From Sipunculus nudus (lineage: Eukaryota; Annelida; Sipuncula; Golfingiida; Sipunculidae), in NCBI GenBank assembly GCA_026874595.1, contig CM049316.1:70709176-70773175 (forward strand): DNA of 64,000 nucleotides. The letters run 5' to 3'. Positions 1-13,600 of this stretch are shown one piece after another. The notes under the pieces are model-generated. The model saw nothing but the letters and a program-made list of their open reading frames with translations. It was not told the DNA's origin and searched no databases. The stretch's first letter is position 1, and the number at the start of each line of letters is the position of its first letter. A program made the translations under genes and the position numbers.

Positions 1-58
<58 letters not shown>
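1..58. repeat. (TA)n microsatellite at window edge
   Basis: Uninterrupted TA dinucleotides from the first base. The array probably continues outside the window. Confidence 0.95.
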
Positions 59-61
<3 letters not shown>

Positions 62-1744
62 ATGAGGTTATTAGACTGTCTTGCACAACAAAGCCATGGT
101 TTAAACTTCTTAATCATTTATTCATAGACTATTTTGTAAACCAAACGAACAGCAATTTCAAGTTCCACAATCCTCTGTAAACATCAATGCAGTACCCAAG
201 TGTATTCACGTATTAGCATGTTTTTAAAAATCAACATTTAGGATAAATTAAACTTTCATCGTCTGCTTCCGGTGTGGTATGATCATTCCCATGATACATT
301 GCGAAAGACAAGATGCGAACACCGTAAGGACTCAAAGCGACTCAACATTCAGCCAGTCGGAATAAAAGCTAACCGAACCAGAAAACATATACATTAACTT
401 ATCTTAACGATTTATTAAGCTGCACCCGTCTAGACAGCCTTATTTATACGTGTAAAAAATACGATACATGGTCTTCATCCGATATCTAGCGTATGTTTAT
501 ATAGGACATGCCAAATTTTGAACTTGTGATCCCACGTTGTCCGGTGTTTACTAACCCTTGTAGTGTAAGGTCCAAGCAAAACATTGAAACTTTCCAAAAC
601 AATGCACACTAGCTGCACCCGTGGAAAACCCACGGCTCTGTCTGATACATATTTTTTTGTAATGAGCTGATAGGAACTAAACGACGCATATTTTAATCCA
701 AAGGGTTTTTGCAGTAACTTTTGTGATGTTTTTCACTTATATGATATAAAGGTTACTTCTGCTAGAATTCTCCAGGAACACCTTCCCCAAAAATATCAAC
801 ATAGAAAGAAAAATTATTCTATTCCAGAAATCACCAAAAAAATTGGAAAGAGACGTGAGGCGTATACAAGGTGTACGAATTTTTACGTGAGAAGTTTTTC
901 TTCCGATAAACAACATAGGTCTGAGAGCTTCATTGCTTGGGAAAATTCGTAAATATAACGATGTTTAAAGAAGCATTCTTCCGTGAAATATAAAAGATGC
1001 TTCGTATTAGTTTAAGCGCAGGCGACATCGTGAAACACGATGTTTATTCAGTGTAGTCAGTTGAGGGTATAGTCTAAGGCATGTTAACAGACACATGCAA
1101 TATTTGTATACACATGCATATGTCGTTGAAGTCTCTTGTACGTGAAACGTATAGCTGTCAATGTGAAAAAGAGAGGCCCAGAAAATATATTCCAACAGTA
1201 TTAAATTTTTGGTTAAAGTACTGTAAATTGTCATGGAATAAGCAGGTCTGATGCAAAATTGACAGCTCTCCCAGATAAAAAAAAGCAGGTTGTTATATTT
1301 CGATGAAAGCACTTAGCAAAGAAACCACTTCAGCCTTGGTTCGTTGCATTGTCTTTCAGCAAATTAACGCAAAATGTAACATACAGATTTTGTGGGAAAA
1401 TTGTAGAGGGGTAGATTAAAACTGCATCCGTAATCCATTATATTTTTGGAGGTAATCGGAATCCCCATAATATATTTTTTTTTCTTAAGTGCATAATCAC
1501 AATTCCACAAAGGAATAATTATAAGGGGCTTAACCTTTGTCCCCGAGTAGAAGCCGCCCATTCGTATGCAGTTATTCTGCCGCTGGCCTGTTGAACCCGT
1601 GTTTCTGAACAATGACAATTTTTACATGAAACGTGCACGTATGAACAAACGACTGATTAGTAGATTTTGGCGGGGGTTTCAAAGTTTCGCTTAGTGGGAA
1701 GGCTGTGCCCCAAAACGATGTTTCACACACAAACGAATACGCTT
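59..1744. other. AT-rich intergenic sequence, no gene recognised
   Basis: Frames are short and match nothing I recognise. No RNA gene or clear repeat boundary was seen. Confidence 0.6.
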
Positions 1745-1895
1745 TTCCGGGGGTTCCTCGGTGGTATGACCCAGTGGGAACGATTACACAACAAGTACCT
1801 GCAGGTGCGATACACTGAGCCTTGTTTATGAAGGATAATCATGTGTTAAGGCCCTTTCACGAGGTGAAAACCGAAATGAAATTCTGCAGATGCAA
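1745..1895 (+). repeat. Old copy of a dispersed SINE-like family
   Basis: Shares with 38300-38465 the order: GGGGTT near the start, ACCCAG-TGGG, a GATTACACA segment, GCAGGTGC, and a final GAATTCTGCAGA-like block (here GAAATTCTGCAGA). It ends next to a CA/TA microsatellite. It is strongly diverged, so boundaries are approximate. Confidence 0.5.
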
Positions 1896-1900
1896 TTTAT

Positions 1901-1904
1901 ACAT

Positions 1905-1955
<51 letters not shown>
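1901..1955. repeat. (CA)n(TA)n microsatellite
   Basis: A short CA run is followed by a pure TA run. Confidence 0.95.
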
Positions 1956-1959
<4 letters not shown>

Positions 1960-3005
1960 AGCTAGCTCTTTAACAATATGCAGAGGGTTACCTCCTCAAG
2001 AAACGTCAAAAGGTCTAACTATTAATGAAGATCAATCACGTGTCCATATATCATGCTAGTCTCAGAAATTCAAATTTTGTCTTTATAAAAAGTATGTGAT
2101 CTTCATAATGTTATTACAGTCATTACAGGAAATGTTTAGTCGCGTCTTTTGATTTTTTTTCCTAGCTGGCACCAATTTATTAAGTAACTGACCTGTACTG
2201 AAAAAAAGTAAAAGTTTTCTTAAATAAAATTAAGAAAGGATATACACATTAAGATATAAACATGAACGATGAGTGGATCCCCCTTTTCCATACTTGGGAG
2301 CTTTTTTTAAGGTTTTGGCATTAGTCCTGGTGTGTTGGACCCCTCCTTTTACTTAATCCTGGCTCCGCCCCAGAAATCTAAATGTTATCCTTATTTCTAA
2401 TGGCAGAGGTTTTAACAAGACATATGAGCTGAGATGAATCTGTTTCGGGCAAAGGTCAGAGAGGCACAGAGAGAGTAGACCTGATAACAACTCGTCATTA
2501 TCCTAAGCTCTAGCCGTCCATTGTCTTCTTTTGGCTAATTCGTCAGGCGGGAAATTTCATTCCCAGCAGGCCATGCGGCCGCCGGATGCCTGTGGAACGT
2601 CTGCTGCGGAGTTCCCAAGAGCGGTCTCCGCGTGATATGACAGCCGTCTTGCCGTGAGACTTATATTATATGTGTGGACACCTACTGACTTTTCTTTCAG
2701 CTAGAAACGATATACTGAGCAATACTTATTGTTGTTTTACACTCCCTGTAGCTTTATTACGAGAGTCCTCAGGGACAAGCATGAATGTTTTACCTGCAGT
2801 TTGGGCCCAATGCCATTTTTGATGAACAACATTGATTTTTGCATTATCTACTTCTGAGCGCGCGTCAGGGGTGTCGTATGGAAGTTTGAGAAGAAGCAAA
2901 GGTTATATCAAGTTGATAGATACAGACAGTCATTTTCTTCTGGCCTGCCATAAATCGAAATCAGCCATCATTTGTTTAGAGTTAACATCACTTTCAGCTG
3001 TGACA
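1956..3005. other. Intergenic sequence, no gene recognised
   Basis: A slightly GC-richer patch lies around 2520-2660. No domain, RNA or repeat structure could be supported. Confidence 0.5.
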
Positions 3006-3180
3006 CCGCCCAGAGGTTGAGCCATCCGACTCCATGACTGAAGGTCTCGAGTTCAATCCCCACCACGGGGCACGCTGAAATTGTTGCCATAGCACCCAGA
3101 TTAGTATGTCTAGGGGGATTTTTTATACATTTATAATACACTCGTTTTTATCCTTTGTCCTGCATAAAATGTGACAGGCA
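3006..3180 (+). repeat. tRNA-derived SINE fragment
   Basis: The head resembles a tRNA: an A-box-like GCCCAGAGGTTGAGCC, then a B box GTTCAATCCCC at 3051-3061 with a complementary CCACGGGG after it. It is followed by a body ending in an AT-rich tail. It is too diverged to be a functional tRNA. Confidence 0.55.
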
Positions 3181-3942
3181 GAAATTTTTTATATATTTTT
3201 TTTAACTATTTACTATTTGATTATCAATAATTTTATTCAAGAGACAGTGCCATACGCAAGTAAATTTTATTCAATATTTAATTATATTTTTACTTATTGT
3301 TTACGGATTCAGTCATATGTTCAATTCTGAGATTAATTTCGAAAATTTAAATAATATTATGTAGTTTTATGGACATATTTTACCAATACATATCGTACCA
3401 TATTTTACGATCCATACTGCAATTAGTGACCAATATTGTAATTAAAATGGTAAGTAATTTAAAAAATTCAACGTAAGTGTATAGGCGAAATAGAGCCCAA
3501 AGATAGAGCGGATTCTAGATACTGGGAGGTTGTTAGATTCCCAGTGCCTCGGAACGAAAATGTTGTGACAAACCCAGCATGCCGATATTGTAAAACAAAT
3601 GGCCCATATTGTAATAACGACAAATATCATAATAAAAAAACGCAAATATTGTAATAATTTCCAATTATGTAATACATACCCTACCAATACTGTAATAATA
3701 ACCAGGAGACGTATTTTAACAAGCAGGACCTACGCTCTTTCCACAGCGCAATATCGGAGCCTGTATTCAAGCGTTAGATTTCAGCTGTCGGACTAGTTAT
3801 TTTAACCGAGATAACCGGGACAAGCTGTTTTTAAGTGTGACTGCATGCCATTTAAGGTCAATCGTTTCTCGTTATTTTGAGAATTGATATTAATTAGAGT
3901 TTTGAAGACCTTACTGATCCAACCAAAAACCCTCGAACAATC
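3181..3942. other. AT-rich intergenic sequence with scattered ATATTGTAATA words
   Basis: Short phrases such as ATATTGTAATA recur between 3420 and 3710 without a fixed period. No gene was recognised. Confidence 0.5.
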
Positions 3943-4210
3943 TGTGCTTGTGTTTATAAACGTGTATGTTTTAAACCCTTCTCTCACAAACACAACACGG
4001 GACGTGAACTCACTAATTCATATCTCAATATGTGCTTGTGTTAATAAGCGTGTGTTAAAAATCCTTCTCCGACAAACACGCGTACAACACGGGAAGCAAA
4101 CTCACTAATTCATATCTCAAAAGTGCTCGTGTTAATGAACGTGTATGTTTAAAATCCTTCTCTTAGAAACACAACACGGGAGCTGAACTCACTAATTTTA
4201 TATCTCAATA
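3943..4210. repeat. Triplicated ~88-bp tandem repeat
   Basis: Three diverged units begin near 3943, 4031 and 4122. Each runs from GTGCTTGTGTT through an ACACAACACGGGA-like block to CTCACTAATT and TATCTCAA. Confidence 0.85.
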
Positions 4211-6460
4211 CGTCATTTACTGCCACTCCTAGGTACGTTGTTATTGGTCCAGTCGCTATTACTGCTAAAATAGCACAGGGAACCAGTCTTAGACAGAACT
4301 GTAACCAGCCTAATCTCGATCCCTGGGAGACCGATAAGGTCTGTTACGCTCCTATGTTCAGTGTGAGTTTCAGTGTCCGAGTAGACATTGACAATAGGCG
4401 CACTTACGCCTTGGAGATGCCGGTTCGTTAGGTGAATGTCGATTGAACTGTCTGAGGGAACAGATAAAATTAATGAATGTCACTCAAGTACCTTACTCGG
4501 ATATCCATTACGAATTGGTTATCAGAAGTTCGTTTCAGAATTAACAATTCAGAATTAACGCTAGAGAAATTGCAGATTGAAAATGACGGAATATCTATTC
4601 AATAAACTTTAATGTGGTTTCTCTACGCCAACACAGTCTAGGAAGTAATTTGAAAGAGATAATCTCCTCAATAATGTACCCTAGAGAAACACTGTACCAG
4701 GTTTTAAATGATTTGCACTTAACGAGGTCTCTACGATGATTAAAAAGCTTTCGGTTTGACATGAATGGAGGAGTTTTGTAAAGGGATGCACATACGACAT
4801 TTTCAAAGGCATATGAAACCTGACTGCGGTGTGTATAGGACAAGAGATTCGCGTTCGATAGGACATTGACGCCGGAAGCATTGAACCCACAGCGGGGCCC
4901 GCTTCGTTAGCTACAAATAGGGTTTATTGTCTGAGGCAAGAGATAATATGAATAAATGTCGCATGAGAAATCGTATCTCCCCAGCTCAGGTGGTAATTAG
5001 TTCAGGGGAATGAACTTAGCTGCTTTCATATGTGAAAGGATTTTAATGTAGTGTCAGTTCTGAAATTATAACCAGTAATTGATAATGTAGTAGTTCTATT
5101 ATCTGTCAGACCTTCGTAAAGTCTTTTAAAATGTCAAGCCTACGGAATAATCTGTGGAATTTATAATTGGTATTAAGTAATTAAAGACAGAGATTCAAGG
5201 TTTTAGGAGCTAATTCATCTTACTATATACTAGTTGTTCCTAGGGAATCAGATACTGATATTTCACTGTCACGCAGTACTTACAATTAATTAATGATATA
5301 TTTAGGTAATTAACCAAATAGAAACGCAAGTCACACCTTGCATGGAATCTGAGGACTCGGAAACAATTTAGAATCTGAGAAAACTCTCGATTGTAGTATT
5401 TTCAGCACAAATTGAATATAGCCCTAGCATGAAGGCCATTAATTACGTGTAAAATCAACAAATCATGGCTCACGTGGATTGATTACCTGACGATATTAAT
5501 TCCGTAATATTGTTTTACACCCTTCCGCCAGAGGTCGTTTCTATTCAGAACGAATCTTCCAGTCAGGTGGCCGCACCTTCTTGTCCCAGCAGTCACATTT
5601 TAAAATTACAAAAATGATACAAAACAAGGACGCACCTGCTGATTACATTTCACATGCGTATGCTTACAAAATATTGTTTATCCCGTGAAGTACTTATCAC
5701 AAAATCACCCACGTTTATGTAATTTGCCTTTAAACAATTCTTCTCCAACAGATTAGTACGGATAACATTTCCTCTTCACTACATTTCAACCTGGTGTAGT
5801 GAGAGGCCCCAGTGCATTGTGGGTGCCGGATTTTTACTGCCACAAACCCTAACCAGCAATTTCGTTCTCATATGAGTGAGATTAATACTGTACAGTAGTA
5901 GTACCCACCATCCCAGTCTGAGTGTAAGTCCAAGTAGCCGTGACAACCCGACTCAGTAATATGGAGGAATGTATCGCAGTGGTCTTGCATCTAGTTGCAT
6001 TCATATTGTGGCAAACGGCCCATAATCTCAATATTATGCTTAGAATGGTGAATAAACACAACAGTATATATGTAAGCTCGCAACCCAAACTGTAACACCG
6101 TCTCCATGGACACGGGTCATTTCCTGTGTCGCCTGGAAGTTGCCTGCATCCTGTAACCCGTGCGAACCATGCTTGTGTTCATGCGGTCATAAATTCAACA
6201 AACATGCCGAGGGATTTACCAATGTGCTGGGTTAAACAGGAAATTTTCTCGCTCATATTTGGTATTATTAGAAAGTACACAAAAATGCTAACGAATGGTC
6301 TTGTTTATGTTGATTGACAGTGTTCCTGTAGCCCATGAAGCGTTGTCAGAAATGACGAAAATATTTGCATCTTCATAAGGCCTTATAATGCGATCCTCAG
6401 ACGTAGATGTCATGACACTCTGGTGCCAGTAATCTGGTCGTAATGCCAGAGGGCCAATAT
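4211..6460. other. Intergenic sequence with a diverged long-spaced duplication
   Basis: A block containing TTCGTTAG, CTGTCTGAGG and AGATAA..AATGAATGTC near 4425-4480 recurs near 4903-4960. No coding gene was recognised. Confidence 0.45.
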
Positions 6461-6580
6461 GACGCTAAAGTCCAAGTCCCTATACTACTGGAGACCAAGT
6501 CCGTGTCGTTCAGGTTCGAGTCCAAGTCCACCCTCTTCGAATCCGAGTCCTTTGGAACCTGAATCCGAGTCCTTTTTTTA
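6461..6580. repeat. Imperfect GAGTCCAAGTCC array
   Basis: AAGTCC, GAGTCC and CCGAGTCC words are repeated at least eight times in about 110 bp, like the subterminal arrays of small DNA transposons. No matching second end was found. Confidence 0.6.
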
Positions 6581-6699
6581 AAGAAATGTAAAAGAAAAAT
6601 TTTTGATCATCATGTCTTCGTGTTGATGTGTACACGTGCTTTTTACTTGGGGCTAAAGTTAGGTATGTCTTACCTTTTTTCTGATATTCTGTTCGTAGT

Positions 6700-6815
6700 T
6701 TACACCCAGTGCCCGCAGGCTTGGTTAACAACAGGGTATAAAAATGAGAGGAAGACCTCTCATGTAGCCCTTTCACGTAGTCTGGAACCAGAATGGAATT
6801 CTGCATATGTATCTA
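6700..6815 (+). repeat. Second copy of the dispersed SINE-like family
   Basis: Shares GGTTAACA, AAAAATGAGAGGAAG, the CCCTTTCACG/CCCTGTGACG block and GGAATTCTGCA with the copy ending near 38465, in the same order and orientation. Confidence 0.7.
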
Positions 6816-7833
6816 CTCATTTAAAGCTAAGTATCACTATCATTTCTGGAATTAATAATCAACTGAAACTTTTGTACTTTGTGCTTAAGGTTGATTCATG
6901 TTGGAAATCAAACTGTTCAAGGGTGGTCACCATGCATTTTGGTTAGATATCACCCGTAAACAAGACGGTGGTCAACTGGCTTTTATGATGGACTGAAGAA
7001 AAATCAGTAAAGAATATGATAAGCTACAGAATTGCAATAAAGTGTAATTTGAAAACTTTTATTAATTAAAGAAGCCAGCAACATCATTTTTTGATGAAAT
7101 AAAGAAATTATAATACAGAAAAACATATTGTCAAAATTCATTTATAATAAAAATAAATACCTGGCGGAAATGACCAGAATACATCATTTCTCTGCAGGAA
7201 TAAAATAAAATCTACAAAAACTAGAATCGATTTCTTATTTTACTTTGGCCTATGAATCACTTATCACCCACAAAAAATATGGGGTCACCACAGATCTTGC
7301 AGTCAAACACTAGTTTCTGTATTCAGAATATAAAAAAATCATAAAAATGATGTATATATTAATAAAAGTAGTTTCCCTAAGCAATCTTGAAATGTGATTG
7401 AGCACGAATGGTATCGAATACAGGGTTGTATGGAGGGCATTTATGTGCTATACATTAATTTGCGGTCCTAACTAATACCTAAAACATAAAATTTAAATTC
7501 AATTAAAGATTATGGTTTAACAATTTCAAATGAAAATCAAACACTTTGAACAGTAACGGAAGTAACCGTTAGGGCAATTTAAAACGGAACATGTTGAAAA
7601 TTGGGCCTCTATACCCCGTAATGCATGACGATTTGTGTCCGGTAATGGTATACGGTACGTTCATGAGCCTTTTATATATGAGACCATCCCGAAAACCGTA
7701 ATAAACTCTGGAAATTCGGAATATTTTACGTTTTAAATCTTGTACACAGTTATATGATCATCTAATCTAACGTAACCAGTCAAAAAAATGAGAAATATAT
7801 AATTTGTAATGGAGTATAAATGCATTTTGATTT
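6816..7833. other. AT-rich intergenic sequence, nothing recognised
   Basis: No gene, RNA or clear repeat was supported. Confidence 0.55.
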
Positions 7834-8222
7834 GGGCCCGGGAGACGTATTGCGGGAAAATTGACCGTCTGTCAGACCATATGTTTTAGTTAGGAATAGG
7901 CTTGATATTCCTAATTTTAGTTACCTTTTTGGTGTCTATGGCTAGATAACTGTCCATTCTATTATAATCAACTATAGAAAGTGTTAAATACGCATAAAAT
8001 AAGTATGATACGGCCGTTTTTTGTGGGCCCGGGTTTTCTGACGGCCCCAAATATAAGCATTTTAACCCTTATTAAGAGTAATAAATTTCCACTAAAATAC
8101 GAATTATCAGCTAAATTTTTATTTCATAGGGAAGGGATAGACCCAAAATTCATAAATAACTTAGTTTAAAGATCGTTTCCATTAAGTAAGGGTCTGTTTT
8201 CATGTGTTTAATTGGGCCCGGG
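7834..8222. repeat. GGGCCCGGG motif at ~190-bp spacing
   Basis: GGGCCCGGG occurs at 7834, 8025 and 8214 in otherwise AT-rich DNA. Flanks of the last two also match (TTCT then a TCGG-like word). This suggests three remnants of a ~190-bp tandem unit. Confidence 0.6.
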
Positions 8223-9006
8223 CTTCTCAGTCGGTACCGGGGGATCAGTGTGTCCCGATAGCAAGTGCACCAGTAGGCCCTAACGGCGCATCCGCGATCG
8301 AGGTACTTAGCTTTAAGCTAGCATTTAAACAATAGAGGCGGCTACCTACATCAACAAAATATTAAGTGAATTTCAATAAACTATTACAGAGTCGCTTAGA
8401 TGTCCAGATTACATACTGTGGCTTATTGTTATCTCCATGCATGGAAAATGAAATTCAGGAAGCTTGATAATTATAAATCATTCTAATCTGACTGGCATCT
8501 TCATTCCCTTTCGGTTGACAGTGTCTTCTATGGGCCTTGCATGGACCAAGCTGTATAAAAAACAGGTCTCTTCGGCCTCCTGCCCCAGGTATAATCATTC
8601 TGGAGAATATCGAAAATGTTCTGATAAATAATCCCTGAAATTTTCAAACATTCCTTTTACAAAGCAGTTTAGTATTAGTTTTGGTATTGCTATTAACTAC
8701 CACATTCAAGATTTAGACAGTGGAGGGAAATTGTGTTTGATAGTTGTTTGCAAAATTATCAGTAGATGGCGCTAGCGTATGGTTACGCAAACACCTCCAA
8801 AACCTGCAAGACACTCTATCGGTCCGATTCGGTCGCCGTGTACAGATCAATACATATTACAATACACTCAAAGAGCTACACAATATGTATTTGCAATATG
8901 GTATATGTTTCCATTTGTGTCATTTCCCTGGATAAAACCATTGAGAAAAATCTATATTATTGGTTATATTTATTAAAGTGGAAGAAAAACAACAGCATTG
9001 ACTCCT
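8223..9006. other. Intergenic sequence, nothing recognised
   Basis: No gene or repeat boundary could be supported. Confidence 0.5.
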
Positions 9007-9010
9007 TTAT

Positions 9011-9070
<60 letters not shown>
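9007..9070. repeat. (TA)n microsatellite
   Basis: Nearly pure TA repeat with one AAA interruption near 9024. Confidence 0.95.
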
Positions 9071-9073
<3 letters not shown>

Positions 9074-10822
9074 TTTTTCATAATATTTCAAATTGAAACA
9101 CTGAAATAAACATCTATATCTTTAAATATCGCATGAAAAATGTTCATTACTTTTTTATGATAATTGTTTGGTGGAGCCAGCTTAACTAAGTAAGCTCATC
9201 AGCAGAATCCCAATTCGCTTTGGGCTGGATTACAGACGTAAGCACACTCTTCCTCTCATTTTACATCCTGGTGTTTATTAGGCCCGGTGACTGCAGCACC
9301 TGCGGGGCGTGGGTGATTAATTATCCCCGTTGCTTGGTCATAACACCGAAGAACCATCTAATGGCGCAGCCGTTCGAGAGCTTTATCGTTCGAGGCGCAG
9401 GAAATTACAACGGTTATTACAGAGATGGGAGTTACGCTTTGTGCATTCAAATTTCGGGCGCCCTTTTCCGGGTGTGTCACGGAAGCACAGCTGATTGACA
9501 CACGATATCATGCGTATGAACTTTCAATTTTGCCACCCTGTCGCTAGACGGCAGGGCGTTTACCGTCATCACGATAGCCTGGTCTGCTCTTTGTAAATGG
9601 TGATTTAGCACAAATTTGTAGATTGTGTGTGATTTGATATATGATTTATATATTCGCCAGATATTTTTAAAAAGCCATTTATTACGTAAATTAAGGAACG
9701 AGAAAATTTTAGTTAACCAAAATACCGCAAATCAATATACCACATCAATGGAGCAAGTAAATTACCTAAGCGTGCAACAGAAGTCAATTTTGTGTTACTA
9801 AGAATTGTCCATATATGAATTTTGTCTAAATATGTGTGTTCCCTATATTTTTTTAATATCTTTCGTTTATTTGATCTATATTTTTGTGGAGTGAATAAAA
9901 ATGAATCGCACATTTATATAATGAAAAGCATTTCTTTGTAAAAAAAATATTTACAGTCTACCAAAACCATATTCTAACAAGTTATTCTGTACTAAATGTT
10001 GTCACATCGTCACATCAATATATTGTTACGGAACCTAATATAAACACATCACGTATGCGTGATGAACACAAATTTTGTAATGGAGATAAAAAAAATCAGA
10101 TTCTGTAACACTAGGCAGCGTGAAATGTCTAGGGGAATGAATAAAGAAGTCAGTGTTTTTTTGTCAACAAATAACTATAATTTATTCTTAAAACAACCCT
10201 AACAATACAATACACTAAATCAATACAATTATACAGTAAAACAGCGGTATCACAACAAATCAAAACAATCACAGAGAAAATAAAGTATGTGCACAGTACC
10301 TGGATACCAACACCATCACAAGGATAAGTCCTTTAAATGTAAACTCTAGGAGAATGACAGTCCAGTGGAAAGTTCTTGCAACAACCCAGAAAGTAAACTG
10401 AAGTCCAAATGCATAAAATCCAGGAGAAAGTCTTTGAAAAATCTATATTTGCCGCATTCGTCGGATGAGGTCCTGACACACGCTTTTGCGTCCGCTGGAA
10501 TCTGCTCTGCTGTTCTCTCTCTGCCCTCCCGTTCTAAAACACAGTCCCTTTATATACCTTCACACCCAAAGCCGAGAATTTTCCACTTCTCGAACAGTCC
10601 TTATAAGATCATGCACAACACAGTAAAACACACGTTTCAGGAATTCTCTAGAAAGACATCGCCGTGCCTCTACACACCATGGTGTACACGTGATCTCGCC
10701 TCAAGCCAGCATAACAACAAGAGTTCAACCAGTACGGATTAAACATAGAATGTAATATGCGGCCAGACACGAGCGCCACAACAAGAGTTACGCCCGTGTC
10801 ACACAACAAAAAGAGCACCTGT

Positions 10823-10826
<4 letters not shown>
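9071..10826. other. Intergenic sequence with two GC-richer patches
   Basis: Patches at 9180-9560 and 10340-10810 are GC-richer than their surroundings. They contain open frames of 92 and 125 codons with no recognisable domain, Met context or splice pattern. They may be fragments of dispersed elements, and identity is unknown. Confidence 0.4.
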
Positions 10827-10902
<76 letters not shown>

Positions 10903-10940
10903 AGAGACAGATAGGGACAGAGAGAGAGGGAGGGAGGGAG
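10827..10940. repeat. (TA)n microsatellite followed by GA-rich tract
   Basis: About 74 bp of TA repeats run directly into a GAGA/GGGA purine tract. Confidence 0.95.
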
Positions 10941-13187
10941 ATGAACATATATTCAGATACGCGGCATCGATTTTTAAATTAAGATGTTCACTTTTAATTA
11001 ACTTCTGAAATGTTATCATTTATGTTTGCCAAGGTCTTAATGGTATTCAACATGTAAAATGTGTGCCATAAGAATCTGAACAGATAAACTTCATGTTATA
11101 ATTCTTATTTTGTTATTTGTTATGTCCATTTTTACAGTAATCACTGTTACTCTATTCATTTCATACTCATGCACCGCATTAAACTTTAGGCGGGACTCAT
11201 CTGTCGAAAAAGCCAACTAGAATTAAAAAAAAAAATGTTTTCCTGCTCCAATCTTTTCAAAGATTACATTAAATATTTTAAAAAATCGTACATGCTTATC
11301 ATGAAAATATTTAACAGATCATTAGATGACTGACCAATGCAATTGAAGCGACACAGTATTCAGTATCAAAAATACAAGATCCTTTGGAAAAAAATAGCCA
11401 ACTTAGTTGGAAACAGTTGAAATTTGTGATTCTCGATTTTCAAATCCTATTCACAATATTGTACATGCTTCGTGGTAACTGATCAGCTTTCCGGGAAGCG
11501 TTCTTTATTCTTGCGTGTTAGCACTTTCAGTGAATAATTTTCACAGGCTATTGGAACAGGAGCGGTGGAATCCTTATCCTTGTAAGGGGAACATTAAAAA
11601 AACAATATTCTTAACATTAAAAATATTTTAAAAAAATATATGAAGCAATTTTCTGCAATAAAATTTTTCAATTTTTCACAGTTAAAAAATTGTATGTAAG
11701 GTACCGGCAAAGTAAGGGGTCGCAGCATACCGCTTTTCCGCGAAACCTCCGTTATATTTAGACGGCGCAGAATGGATACTGGTGCCCAACTGAATCCTGA
11801 TATATATTTTTTGTATTAAATTTACCATGAGGGATATCAGGACCCCGGTATCAGAGCATTTTCAGCTTTTTTGTTGCATTCAATATTACGTCAATGTATT
11901 TTCCCTCACTAAATCGCGGCTGCAAAATGTAAAAAGGTTTTGCGCATTGTTTCAAAATTGTTATAGTCTAATCAACTCAGTAAGAATATCAACCAAACGC
12001 CGATGCCCCATCATACACTGAACAGTAAGGTAAAGCAAAAACGTTACCCAATTGTGCTTCAGAGTCGTCCTTATTTACTTTTTTCATTGGTTTTTCATAT
12101 TTCCAAATCTTATTAAACTTTAATTTACACGGACTTTTTTTAATTATATTCACCGTAAGAAAACGGGTTTGATAATTACAGACTTGACATGTGGTTTTAT
12201 AATTATCTTCATCGATAGATAGTCAAGAGGGAGGGAATAAAATCAGATAATTTCAGTTACCCAATTAAAGCAAAATTGCTCTTCCCAAACATTTTTTTTT
12301 TTATTTTATTTTCTCAAAACAGTATTTCAGTGAATTATATCATCCTCAGAGATATATTTCCCAAAAAACTATCAGGAACAAATTTATTTGCACATATATT
12401 TGAAAACGTATCTTGTTCCAAAAAGTAGTTACAGGGAAATTTAAACAAAGAATCATTGGTCAGATATATCTCACGCTTTTTAAATCGCCATTGGGAGTCA
12501 GCGTGTGTGCGTTTCTTGGATACTGATTACTTTCCATTATAGTCCATAGATGGCGCCACCTCTGAAATACTCCTTAAAGCCTCTCCCACAGACCCTGAAG
12601 AGATACAGAGAGTTATGGAGCTTCAGAACAAGTAAACATATTTACAATCCCATTATATTATCATATAACACATTTTCCCATAAAACTTTAAAAATATATA
12701 GACTTTCCTTAAACTTGACCCATTTCCTTTCAGAAATACGTTTTTCTAATTTATTTTCCACAAAAATAAACAAGAGGTTGTATAATTTGTTCAAAAGCTG
12801 TCATCATTTCTATAAGCACTGTCAACTCGGCAGTTGATAAAATTAAAGTGTGAAAGTAAATTTCAAAACATGAAAAATACGTCATGCTTACATCACGTTT
12901 CATCATAATAAACTCATCGCAACGATTAATAGATAGGACGTGATCATCCGGGGGACATTATTTGTCATAACTTAGGAATTGAAGATTATATATCATGCAT
13001 GCCAAACAAATGATAAATATGTAGACTGTATGAATTGACACTTTTAAAATCATTCTCAATTTTAATTTATTGCATGATATCGGTTTCGGATATTGAAGTT
13101 CTAGGCTGATACTCGAGGAAAAAATTGAAAAATGTATATTTGCTTTCTATTTTGACTTTCTCATCCTAATATATGTTTTTTATATAT
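10941..13187. other. AT-rich intergenic sequence, nothing recognised
   Basis: Short frames only, including one of 95 codons at 12550 that matches nothing I know. Confidence 0.5.
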
Positions 13188-13206
13188 AGTACACACACAT
13201 ATTTAA

Positions 13207-13287
<81 letters not shown>
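13188..13287. repeat. Compound (CA)n(TA)n microsatellite
   Basis: CA runs, then TA runs with ATAC interruptions. Confidence 0.95.
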
Positions 13288-13290
<3 letters not shown>

Positions 13291-13452
13291 ATGCATACAT
13301 ACACACGCGAGTTCACTATGCGCGGAGCAGGCTTAGTTCTCTCACACCGATAAACTGGTGAAAAGCAGATTTCCGGGCATGTTTGATGGTGAAAGGCGAA
13401 TTTGGCGGATAAACGGGCGGCAGATAAACGAGAGCAGATTGTTCTATCTTTA

Positions 13453-13600
<148 letters not shown>

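Noticed and set aside
9220-9498. 92-codon frame in a GC-richer patch
   Set aside because: No recognisable motif, signal or family; it could be chance.
10365-10742. 125-codon + strand frame
   Set aside because: No domain, no composition or splice support; it lies in a patch that looks like a dispersed element. Kept only as part of a region description.
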